64,000 nucleotides of DNA from an uncultured Ruminiclostridium sp. GTDB lineage: Bacteria > Bacillota > Clostridia > Oscillospirales > Ruminococcaceae. Under the pieces are notes generated by a model that saw nothing but the letters and a program-made list of their open reading frames with translations, was not told the origin of the DNA and did not search any database. This document shows, piece by piece, positions 51,348 through 59,067 of this stretch. Position 1 is the stretch's first letter, and every line of letters begins with the position of its first letter. The stretch spans positions 1 to 64,000 of the forward strand of contig CAKSFR010000008.1 of assembly GCA_934454635.1 (NCBI GenBank), read 5' to 3'. Position numbers and translations under genes: made by a program.

Positions 51348-53486
51348 TTAATTATCCTTTCGATCGGAGCTTCCCGCCCTGAAAATACGCCGAATTTTGG
51401 CGCGGAGAGTGCCGCTTTTTTCCTTTTGTTTACGCTGCGCGGCTTCTGCGTCGGCGTATGCCTTTCTGTAGAAATACATCTGCGCGTCGAGCGGTTCGCC
51501 GGTCGTTTCACGGCGGATATATGTTCCGTCGGGCTGCTGAACGCGCGCCTTAACGTTATCGCGGAGCATTGTATGGAAATAATCGGTTATGCGGTCGCGT
51601 ATCTCCTTATTTTTTATAGGTGCTGCAACCTCAACCCGACGCTCGGTATTTCTCGTCATAAAATCGGCGGAAGAAATATATACCTTTTCACGTTCGCCGC
51701 TGCCGAAAATGTAAATACGGCTGTGCTCAAGAAAACGTCCGACTATCGATATAAGCGAAATATTTTCCGTTTCGCCCGAAATCCCCGTAACAAGGCAGGA
51801 TATTCCGCGAACAAGAAGCTCGATTTTTACGCCGCTCTTCCCGGCCTGAACCAGCTTTTCAATAATGTCCTTATCAGTCAGCGAATTAAGCTTCAGACCT
51901 ATGTAGCCGTCGTTTCCATAGGTTATCTCACGATCGATCATTTCCACAACGCGCGATTTAAGACAATGCGGCGCGACCCAGAGCGACGAACTGCTCTCGA
52001 CGGTCGAACCTATCGAAAGCGCCGTAAACACCAACGAAGCGTCCGTGCCTATATCATGGTCGGAAGTCATAACCGTTATGTCCGTATAAAGCCGCGAGGT
52101 TCGCTCGTTGTAGTTGCCGGTGCCTATTTGCGTAGTGTAGAATATGCTGCTCCCGATCTTGCGTGTTATAAGCAGCAGCTTTGAGTGGACTTTAAGCCCG
52201 TCAAGACCGTATATGACCTTTACGCCCGCCTCTTCAAGCCGCTTTGACCAGCCTATATTGTTCTCCTCGTCAAAACGCGCGCGAAGCTCGACAAGCGCAA
52301 GCACTTCCTTTCCGTTTTCGGCAGCCTTTATCAGCGCGTCAACTATTTTGCTGTCACGCGCAACACGGTAAAGCGTGATCTTTATCGAAACAACCTCGGG
52401 CGATGAAGCCGCTTCTTCAAGCAGTCGGATAAACGGCGAAAAAGATTCAAACGGGTACATCAGCATGATGTCGCGCTGCTCAATCTGCTTTATAAGCGGC
52501 ACGTCGGGAAGAATCGACGCAGGCTGCTGGGGAGTCAGTTTTTCAAAAAAAAGATTATCCCCTGAAATATGCTCTTCAATTTCGGACACAAAACCAAAAT
52601 CCAGCGGATGCTTAACGTTGAAAATAAAGCTCTTGCCGAGAGTCAGTCCCGCCTGCGCCGCAAACTGTGCAAGCTCGTCCTTATTGTGATAGCCGATATA
52701 TTCCACGCGAACGGGACAAAGCTTTTTGCGCTTTTTTATAAGTTCCTCCATGACGTTGCGGAAATCCACGTCGTAGTCATAAAGCGCTTCCTCTGCGTCA
52801 ATGTCGGCGTTGCGCGTGATGCGGATAATTCCTCGATCTGTCACTTCGTAATCTCCAAAGGTAAGGTGCGCAAAAAGTGAAATAAGTTCAGACGTAAGGA
52901 TAAAGCGGAAGCCGCTTTCCGACGGAATGCGCACAATTCGCCCGAACGCCTCGGAGCTTGCGGGGATTATTCCGAAAAACTCGCCTTTTTTATTTTTCAG
53001 CCGCGTGATAACATATATCGCCTTATTCGCAAAAAACGGCATAGGGTGCTTTTTATCAACTATTGTCGGAAAAAGCAGCGGCTTTATGTCCGAAAGAAAA
53101 TACTTCAGCAGATAGTCCATATCGCCCTCGCCGAGCGACGAAACGCGAACGTGCTCAGCACCGTAAAGCTTGAGCTGCTCCATTATGTCCCAGTACGCCG
53201 CGTCAAATCTCGGGAGAAGCTCCGCTGTTTTATCGGAAATAAGTGAAAGCTGCTGTGCAGCGGTAAGGTTCGTTTTATTGTCCGGGTCGTCTTTTTTTAA
53301 CAGAGTGCGGTCATAAAGCGAACCGACGCGCACCATGAAAAATTCGTCAAGATTGCTTGCGAATATCGACACGAAGCCGAGCCGTTCAAACAGCGGAACG
53401 CGGCTGTCCTCCGCTTCTTCAAGAACACGCTGATTGAATTTAAGCCACGAAAGTTCACGATTATCAAAATATGAAAGACTGCTCAT
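51348..53486 (-). CDS. ppk1: Polyphosphate kinase
   Basis: A 712-aa PPK1, starting at the ATG 53486 with AAAGGAAAG ahead of it. The N-terminal domain begins YFDNRELSWLKFNQRVLEEA. The catalytic PLD-like pair follows: the HSKLLLI histidine (about residue 433) corresponds to the phosphorylated His of the family, and the second site is in RIYIFGSGEREKVYISSADFMTRN. It makes inorganic polyphosphate from ATP. It leads into polA and rimI on the minus strand, diverging from the zinc-ribbon gene. Confidence 0.96.
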   Translation of the reverse strand: MSSLSYFDNRELSWLKFNQRVLEEAEDSRVPLFERLGFVSIFASNLDEFFMVRVGSLYDRTLLKKDDPDNKTNLTAAQQLSLISDKTAELLPRFDAAYWDIMEQLKLYGAEHVRVSSLGEGDMDYLLKYFLSDIKPLLFPTIVDKKHPMPFFANKAIYVITRLKNKKGEFFGIIPASSEAFGRIVRIPSESGFRFILTSELISLFAHLTFGDYEVTDRGIIRITRNADIDAEEALYDYDVDFRNVMEELIKKRKKLCPVRVEYIGYHNKDELAQFAAQAGLTLGKSFIFNVKHPLDFGFVSEIEEHISGDNLFFEKLTPQQPASILPDVPLIKQIEQRDIMLMYPFESFSPFIRLLEEAASSPEVVSIKITLYRVARDSKIVDALIKAAENGKEVLALVELRARFDEENNIGWSKRLEEAGVKVIYGLDGLKVHSKLLLITRKIGSSIFYTTQIGTGNYNERTSRLYTDITVMTSDHDIGTDASLVFTALSIGSTVESSSSLWVAPHCLKSRVVEMIDREITYGNDGYIGLKLNSLTDKDIIEKLVQAGKSGVKIELLVRGISCLVTGISGETENISLISIVGRFLEHSRIYIFGSGEREKVYISSADFMTRNTERRVEVAAPIKNKEIRDRITDYFHTMLRDNVKARVQQPDGTYIRRETTGEPLDAQMYFYRKAYADAEAAQRKQKEKSGTLRAKIRRIFRAGSSDRKDN

Positions 53487-53637
53487 AATATTCTTTCCTT
53501 TCATAAGACGGCTGTCCGCCGAAATGTGTATTATTTTTATTATACTATAATATAATGTAATTTTTCAAGTGCAAAAACACATTTTACGGGAATTTTACAA
53601 AAAAATTCTGCTTTTGCGGCTTTTTTGAAAAATTACG

Positions 53638-53666
53638 TTGATTTTTTCGCTGTAATGTGTTATTAT
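53638..53666 (+). promoter_or_regulatory. Promoter of the zinc-ribbon protein gene
   Basis: TTGATT (53638-53643) and TATTAT (53661-53666) are 17 bases apart. On the minus strand TTGAAA and TATAAT, 18 apart, lie near 53545-53575 for ppk. Confidence 0.6.
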
Positions 53667-53733
53667 AAAGGATAGGTATTACTGCTGCAATGAATGTCTG
53701 CGCAGCACTTGAAATATGAAAGGAAAAATGATT

Positions 53734-54228
53734 ATGGCAAAACGCTGTGCAAAATGCGGAACATTTCTTACCGACGCAGAACGCTTCTGCCCCAACTGCG
53801 GCGAAAACGTCAATACCGATATGTCTGCGCCTGCCGCTCCCGTTCAGCAGGGACAGCAGCAATATCAGCAGTACCGTCAGCCGGGAATACAGCCCCCGCC
53901 CGTGTCATATACCGCACCCGCCGAGCCGCCAATGACGCTTAAAAGATGGGTCGGAACACTTCTGCTTACCAACTGTCTGGGAATAGTGAGCCTTATACTC
54001 CTTTTTGTGTGGGGATTCGGTTCCGGTCCGAAAGAGCGCCAGAACTACTGCAAGGCAATGCTTATCGTAAAAGCAATACTCTTTGCCGTTGCAATTATTT
54101 TTATTCTAATTTTTTCTACTGTAGCCTTTTCTTCAATGGCAAACTTTACCGACTGGGCGGAAAGAATTGCAGACAATTACGACAGCATCTACACTGCGGC
54201 AGCCGCAATGTTCGGCTTTATCGGATAA
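53734..54228 (+). CDS. Zinc-ribbon membrane protein
   Basis: From the ATG 53734, preceded by AAAGGAAAA, the 164-aa product begins with a zinc ribbon (MAKRCAKCGTFLTDAERFCP, then NCG), a Gln/Pro-rich linker and two membrane helices (LLLTNCLGIVSLILLFVWGF and LIVKAILFAVAIIFILIF). Such small proteins are frequent in Clostridia and of unknown role. It has its own promoter and is followed by the MinD-like ATPase gene. Confidence 0.85.
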   Translation: MAKRCAKCGTFLTDAERFCPNCGENVNTDMSAPAAPVQQGQQQYQQYRQPGIQPPPVSYTAPAEPPMTLKRWVGTLLLTNCLGIVSLILLFVWGFGSGPKERQNYCKAMLIVKAILFAVAIIFILIFSTVAFSSMANFTDWAERIADNYDSIYTAAAAMFGFIG

Positions 54229-54262
54229 GCCTCATACATAAACGAAAGGACTCCGAAGCTGC

Positions 54263-54916
54263 ATGAATCAGAAAAGACTTACAGTAATAACCGGGCATTA
54301 CGGCTCGGGAAAAACGAATTTCGCCGTAAATCTCGCGCTTAAAGAAGCGAAAAACGGAAAACGCTGCACGGTTATCGACCTTGATATCGTAAATCCGTAT
54401 TTCCGCACCGCCGATTTTGAGGCGCTTTTCCGCAAAAACGGAATAACGCTCCGCGCGCCGCTTTACGCAAATTCAAACCTTGACATTCCCGCGCTGAATA
54501 TAGACCTGCGAAGCATAATCAGCGGATCCGACTGCGTTATCATTGACGTGGGCGGCGACGACGAGGGCGCAAAGGCGCTCGGACGCTTCGCTGATGAAAT
54601 TTCAGATGCAGGATATGAAATGCTCTATGTTATCAACAAATACCGATATTTAACCAAAGAACCCGAAGAAGCGCTCGCTCTTATGTACGATATTGAACGT
54701 GCAGGCGGACTGCGCTGTACGGGAATTGTTAACAACTCCAATCTCGGCGCGGAAACAACAGAGGAAACCGTCCGTACTGCGCTTGAATACGCAAAAAAAG
54801 TCGCCGAAACGGCAAAACTGCCGCTGACCGCTACAGCCGCAAAGACTGAAGCGATGCCTGTGGAAGCGGAAAATCCGTTTCCCGTATCAATTTATGTCAA
54901 AACTATGTGGAGCTGA
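54263..54916 (+). CDS. MinD/CobQ-like P-loop ATPase
   Basis: The 217-aa protein has a deviant Walker A (TGHYGSGKTNFAVNLAL), a CTVIDLDIVNPYFRTADFE segment, and IIDVGGDDEGAKAL as Walker B. It looks like the SIMIBI class used in partition or cofactor insertion. AGGACTCCGAAGC precedes the ATG. It sits 46 bases ahead of the four-gene oxidoreductase operon, so maturation of an iron-sulfur enzyme is an attractive guess. Confidence 0.85.
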   Translation: MNQKRLTVITGHYGSGKTNFAVNLALKEAKNGKRCTVIDLDIVNPYFRTADFEALFRKNGITLRAPLYANSNLDIPALNIDLRSIISGSDCVIIDVGGDDEGAKALGRFADEISDAGYEMLYVINKYRYLTKEPEEALALMYDIERAGGLRCTGIVNNSNLGAETTEETVRTALEYAKKVAETAKLPLTATAAKTEAMPVEAENPFPVSIYVKTMWS

Positions 54917-54962
54917 TCCGCATTGTTACGAATAATGAGCTATAAAAGAAAGGAATGGTCTT

Positions 54963-55178
54963 ATGGCAAAAATGACGGTCGAATTTGACCGCTGCAAGGG
55001 CTGTGGACTGTGCGTAACAGCCTGTCCCAAGAAAATCGTTGCAATTCAGCAGGAAAAGCTGAACAAAAAGGGATACTACACCGCCGCGTGCATTGACGAC
55101 GCCGCTTGTATCGGATGTGCGCTGTGCGCCATGATGTGCCCCGATTGTGCAATAACCGTTTCGGGAGGTGAGAAGTAA
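54963..55178 (+). CDS. 2-oxoacid:ferredoxin oxidoreductase delta (ferredoxin) subunit
   Basis: The 71-aa subunit has two 4Fe-4S sites, FDRCKGCGLCVTACPKKIV and CIDDAACIGCALCAMMCPDC, the usual CxxCxxCxxxCP pair. It passes electrons from the thiamine-dependent core to ferredoxin. AAAGGAATGGTCTT precedes the ATG. Its stop overlaps the alpha-subunit start. Gene order delta-alpha-beta-gamma is that of 2-oxoglutarate or 2-oxoisovalerate enzymes. Confidence 0.93.
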   Translation: MAKMTVEFDRCKGCGLCVTACPKKIVAIQQEKLNKKGYYTAACIDDAACIGCALCAMMCPDCAITVSGGEK

Positions 55179-56245
55179 TGGCAGAAAAAAGCTTGATGAA
55201 AGGTAACGAGGCTCTCGCGGAAGCCGCTTTAAGAGCGGGCTGCAAGTGCTTCTTCGGTTATCCGATTACCCCTCAGACCGAAATTGCCGCATACCTCTCA
55301 AAGCGTATGCCCAAGGTCGGCGGAACATTTTTACAGGCGGAAAGCGAGGTTGCCGCGATCAACATGATCTACGGCTGCGCAGGTTCGGGTATCCGCTGTA
55401 TGACATCCTCCTCTTCTCCCGGAATTTCTCTTAAAACAGAGGGTATTTCCTACATAGCGGGTGCTGACCTTCCCTGCGTAATTATAAACGTTCAGCGAGG
55501 AGGTCCGGGACTCGGCGGTATTCAGCCTTCTCAGGCGGACTACTGGCAGGTCACTCACGCGCTCGGTCACGGCGATTTCCACGCGCTCGTATTCGCTCCC
55601 TCAACCGTTCAGGAAATGGCTGACACGGTAACAAAGGCGTTTGACCTTGCGGATAAGTACAGAATGCCCGCTGTTATCCTCGCGGACGGTCTGCTCGGTC
55701 AGATGATGGAGCCTGTAGCTTTTGAGGACGTTGAAATAAAGATGTCCGACGCTTCAAACAAGCCTTGGGCTGCAAACGGTCACGGCAACAAGAGAGAACA
55801 TAACATTATCAACTCCCTCTTCTTACAGCCCACCGAACTTGAAGACAAAATCAGAGAGCGCTTCAAGCGCTATGAAACGGCAAAGGCTACCGAAACCCTC
55901 GCTGTTGCGGAAAACTGCGAGGACGCCGATATTGTCGTTGTTGCGTACGGCTCAACCGCGCGTCTTGCAAAATCCGCAGCGGAAATGGCGCGCAAGAGCG
56001 GTCTTAAAGTAGGCACTTTCCGCCCGATAACGCTCTGGCCGTTCCCTGAAAAGGAACTTAACGAAGCGTGCAAAAACGCTAAAAAAGTGCTGACCGTTGA
56101 AATGTCCATGGGTCAGATGGTTGACGACGTAAAACTCGCGCTCAACTGCAAGCTGCCCGTTGAATTTTACGGAAGAACCGGCGGCGTTGTTCCCAGCCCC
56201 GCTGAAATCTGCAATAAACTCAAGGAAATGGGAGGGAACGACTGA
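55178..56245 (+). CDS. vorB: 2-oxoacid:ferredoxin oxidoreductase alpha subunit (VorB/KorA type)
   Basis: The 355-aa subunit has MKGNEALAEAALRAGCKCFF, GYPITPQTE, a TFLQAESEVAAINMIYGCAG region and QRGGPGLGGIQPSQADYWQ, characteristic of the KorA/VorB pyrimidine-binding and transketolase C-like chain. It makes up the active site with the beta subunit and oxidises a 2-oxoacid to its acyl-CoA with reduction of ferredoxin. Whether the substrate is 2-oxoisovalerate or 2-oxoglutarate cannot be fixed from the sequence alone. Overlaps both neighbours. Confidence 0.93.
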   Translation: MAEKSLMKGNEALAEAALRAGCKCFFGYPITPQTEIAAYLSKRMPKVGGTFLQAESEVAAINMIYGCAGSGIRCMTSSSSPGISLKTEGISYIAGADLPCVIINVQRGGPGLGGIQPSQADYWQVTHALGHGDFHALVFAPSTVQEMADTVTKAFDLADKYRMPAVILADGLLGQMMEPVAFEDVEIKMSDASNKPWAANGHGNKREHNIINSLFLQPTELEDKIRERFKRYETAKATETLAVAENCEDADIVVVAYGSTARLAKSAAEMARKSGLKVGTFRPITLWPFPEKELNEACKNAKKVLTVEMSMGQMVDDVKLALNCKLPVEFYGRTGGVVPSPAEICNKLKEMGGND

Positions 56246-56985
56246 TGCCTGAATTTAAAAGACCTCACGCGCTCACAGACGCGTATCTGCATTACTGCCC
56301 CGGCTGCACACACGGAATAGTACACCGCCTTGTTGCCGAGGTTATCGACGAAATGGGTATTGAGGGCGATACTATCGGCGTTTGCCCGGTAGGCTGCTCC
56401 GTTATGGCTTACGACTACTTCAGATGTGATATGATGGAGGCTTCGCACGGACGTTCTCCCGCTGTTGCAACGGGTATCAAGCGTGCAAATCCCGATAAGT
56501 TCGTATTCACCTATCAGGGCGACGGCGACCTTGCCGCGATCGGTACCGCCGAAACTGTTCACGCCGCTACCAGAGGCGAGAATATTACCGTTATTTTCAT
56601 TAACAACACCACCTACGGAATGACAGGCGGACAGATGGCTCCGACAACTCTTCCCGGACAGGTTACACAGACGACCCCCTACGGTCGTGACACCTCTGTC
56701 GAGGGCTTCCCGGTAAAAATGTGCGAAATGCTTTCGCAGCTTGACGGCGTAGCGCTTGCACAGCGCGTTACCGTTATCGACCCGAAAAATATCCGCATAG
56801 CAAAGGAAGCTATCAGAAAGGGCTTCGAGTTCCAGAAAAATAAGCAGGGCTTCTCAATCATCGAAGTTCTCTCCACCTGCCCGACCAACTGGGGAATGAC
56901 CCCCGTTCAGGCACTGGACAGACTGCGCAACGAGATGATTCCTTACTACCCGCTCGGAGTATTTAAGGAGGGTGCTGTAAGATGA
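56245..56985 (+). CDS. 2-oxoacid:ferredoxin oxidoreductase beta subunit (TPP-binding)
   Basis: The 246-aa subunit binds thiamine diphosphate through the GDGDLAAIGTAE...NNTTYGMTGGQ motif (residues about 93-135). Cys residues in YCPGCTHGIVHRLV and CPVGCSVMAYDYF fit the family. Start and stop codons overlap those of the alpha and gamma genes. It holds the catalytic cofactor of the complex. Confidence 0.94.
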   Translation: MPEFKRPHALTDAYLHYCPGCTHGIVHRLVAEVIDEMGIEGDTIGVCPVGCSVMAYDYFRCDMMEASHGRSPAVATGIKRANPDKFVFTYQGDGDLAAIGTAETVHAATRGENITVIFINNTTYGMTGGQMAPTTLPGQVTQTTPYGRDTSVEGFPVKMCEMLSQLDGVALAQRVTVIDPKNIRIAKEAIRKGFEFQKNKQGFSIIEVLSTCPTNWGMTPVQALDRLRNEMIPYYPLGVFKEGAVR

Positions 56986-57512
56986 CACATGAATTTTTAC
57001 TCGCAGGCTTCGGCGGACAGGGTATCCTGTTCGCGGGAAAGCTTATCGCATACGTCGGCTTATACGCCGATAAAGAAGTTTCGTGGCTCCCGTCATACGG
57101 TCCCGAAATGCGCGGCGGTACCTGCAACTGCTCCGTGACCGTAAGCGATGACCCTATCGGCTCTCCGCTCATTCTCGAGCCTACCGAGCTTCTCGTAATG
57201 AACACGCCCAGCTTCGACAAGTTCATCAACTCCGTAAAGCCCGGCGGAAAAGCGTTTATAGACAGTTCTCTTGTTGAGGGAACAAGCTCCCGCACGGATA
57301 TTGAATGCTTCTACGTCCCCGCAACAAAGCTCGCTAACGAAAACAACCTCAAGGGCATGGCAAATATTATCCTTGCAGGTAAGCTCCTCAAGGAAATCGG
57401 ACTTACAGACGAGGCTGTTATCGAAAAAGCAATAAAGAAGGTTATCCCGCCGAAGAAGGCAAACCTCACGGAAGCGAACATGACCGCTCTCCGCCTTGGA
57501 ATGAATAGTTAA
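56982..57512 (+). CDS. 2-oxoacid:ferredoxin oxidoreductase gamma subunit
   Basis: The 176-aa subunit shows LLAGFGGQGILFAGKLIAYV, SWLPSYGPEMRGGTCNCSVT and GSPLILEPTELLVMN, the gamma-chain pattern. It overlaps the beta gene by 4 bases and is the last gene of the operon; two hairpins follow. Confidence 0.94.
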   Translation: MTHEFLLAGFGGQGILFAGKLIAYVGLYADKEVSWLPSYGPEMRGGTCNCSVTVSDDPIGSPLILEPTELLVMNTPSFDKFINSVKPGGKAFIDSSLVEGTSSRTDIECFYVPATKLANENNLKGMANIILAGKLLKEIGLTDEAVIEKAIKKVIPPKKANLTEANMTALRLGMNS

Positions 57513-57518
57513 AAGTAT

Positions 57519-57599
57519 GCCGTGCAGTGCTTAACGGTACTGCACGGCAATAATTTGCAGAAAAAAGCACCCGACTTTCATCGGGCGCGGTATTTTTTG
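57519..57599 (+). terminator. Terminator pair behind the oxidoreductase operon
   Basis: GCCGTGCAGT (57519-57528) pairs with ACTGCACGGC (57539-57548). A second hairpin (57567-57588) is followed by ATTTTTTGT and may also serve the convergent HTH gene. Confidence 0.75.
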
Positions 57600-57600
57600 T

Positions 57601-58269
57601 TCACTGGGAAAGCTTTTTGAGTTGGGTTTCGCTTCCTTTTATAAGGCTGAGCAGCGCGGGAGCCTGTTTGGGGTAATCCCGCTCGATTGTTACGGTAGAA
57701 ATCTCCGGCGGCTCATGTTCCGCTTCAAGAATTGCGACAGCAGCGTTCCCCTCGGAAATTTCCGTTCCCGCCTGAGCAATTCGGCAAGCGGTTTCGTCGC
57801 CGATTTCAAACATTGTCGGACTGTTGGATTTATTTGAACGATAAATTATGCGGAATATTTTATAAACCGTAAAATTCAGCATATTTGTAACGCAGATATT
57901 CAGCTTTGAGTTTGATATTTTCCCGAGCAGACTGTAAATGACCTCGATACTGTTCGTGAGCAGCTTTTTCGAAAGCGTGAGCGAAATATCAACGCCGAAG
58001 CGCGCTTTTTCCTGCGCGTCCGAATCGGGAATGTCGCTCTCGACGATTACGCTTCCCGTGCTGAGCGGAGAGCGACCGAGAAGATAGTCTGTCGAAACAT
58101 TGTAATAATCCGCAGCCTTAACGAGAAAATCCAGTCCGCATTCGCGTTTTCCTTTTTCATAGTGAGAGAGCAAAGCCTGAGCAACGCCAAGCGCCGCAGC
58201 AGCCTCTTTCTGACTGATATGCCGCTCCTTACGCAGAAGCGATAAAATTCTCGGGAAATCGTTGTTCAT
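57601..58269 (-). CDS. XRE-family transcriptional regulator
   Basis: The 222-aa protein has an N-terminal Cro/C1-type HTH (residues 6-65: ILSLLRKERHISQKEAAAAL, GVAQALLSHYEKGKRECGLD, YYNVSTDYLLGRS) and a helical C-terminal part of unknown function, with SKKLLTNSIEVIYSLLGKISN and a final SLIKGSETQLKKL. The gene diverges from the phosphatase gene, with a palindrome between them that could be its operator. Confidence 0.9.
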   Translation of the reverse strand: MNNDFPRILSLLRKERHISQKEAAAALGVAQALLSHYEKGKRECGLDFLVKAADYYNVSTDYLLGRSPLSTGSVIVESDIPDSDAQEKARFGVDISLTLSKKLLTNSIEVIYSLLGKISNSKLNICVTNMLNFTVYKIFRIIYRSNKSNSPTMFEIGDETACRIAQAGTEISEGNAAVAILEAEHEPPEISTVTIERDYPKQAPALLSLIKGSETQLKKLSQ

Positions 58270-58377
58270 GCCAAACCGCCTTTCTCGGCAAACGCCGCAC
58301 TGTATATTATATTAAATTTTCACCGCAAAGTAAATCGGCATATTCGACAAATTTTTAACATTTTTTTAGAGCTTGTC

Positions 58378-58421
58378 CACATAAAATCGTTTATTTTAGA
58401 CATTTTCAGCGATTTTATGTG
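58378..58421. promoter_or_regulatory. 12-bp inverted repeat between divergent genes
   Basis: CACATAAAATCG (58378-58389) and CGATTTTATGTG (58410-58421) are perfect inverted repeats 20 bases apart, between the XRE regulator and the phosphatase operon. Confidence 0.55.
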
Positions 58422-58456
58422 AATTAACTCAACTTTTAACCGAAAGGAATGATAAA

Positions 58457-59065
58457 ATGAAGAACTATACGCTTTACCTTATCCGACACGGGATAACGCA
58501 GGGCAACCTTGACGGGAAATATATCGGGCTTACCGACCTGCCGCTGTGCGACGAGGGCTTCTACGCGATAACCAGATACGCGCACGAACGTCTTTATCCC
58601 GCAGTTCAGAAAGTCTATTCAAGTCCGCTGAAGCGCTGCCTTGAAACCGCAGACATCATCTACCCCGACCGCTATGTCAAACAGATCGACAACATTGCAG
58701 AGTGCGATTTCGGCGAATTTGAGGGAAAAACACAGGAAGAACTGAAAGACCTGCCCGAATACACAGAATGGCTCAAAGGCGGATATGAAGCGAAAGCGCC
58801 CGGCGGAGAAAGCTTCGGCGATTTTACACTTCGCTGCTTGGACGGACTTGAGGAGATTTTCAAGGATATGATGAAAGAGCAGGTCACAAAGGCAGCGGTC
58901 ATCACCCACGGCGGCGTTATCATGAACCTTCTTGCGGGATATGGTCTGCCTAAAGGCAAACCCGCAGATTTCGCGCTTAATCAGGGCGAATGCATACAGA
59001 TAAATCTTAACACATTTCTTTGGCAGAAAGGACCCGTTTTTGAGATAATCGGACGGATAGTATAA
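58457..59065 (+). CDS. Histidine phosphatase (phosphoglycerate mutase-like)
   Basis: The 202-aa protein has the phosphohistidine motif LIRHGITQGN (His near residue 9), SSPLKRCLETADI, NIAECDFGEFEGKT and AVITHGGVIMNLLAG. This is the broad-specificity phosphatase class, often called alpha-ribazole phosphatase or GpmB-like; substrate is open. CGAAAGGAATGATAA precedes the ATG. It begins a four-gene run with tex, a membrane protein and queH at tight spacing. Confidence 0.9.
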   Translation: MKNYTLYLIRHGITQGNLDGKYIGLTDLPLCDEGFYAITRYAHERLYPAVQKVYSSPLKRCLETADIIYPDRYVKQIDNIAECDFGEFEGKTQEELKDLPEYTEWLKGGYEAKAPGGESFGDFTLRCLDGLEEIFKDMMKEQVTKAAVITHGGVIMNLLAGYGLPKGKPADFALNQGECIQINLNTFLWQKGPVFEIIGRIV

Positions 59066-59067
59066 TT

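Noticed and set aside
50730..52184. 484-aa plus-strand frame opposite polA and ppk
   Set aside because: Crosses two well-identified genes, has no ribosome site and no recognisable domain.
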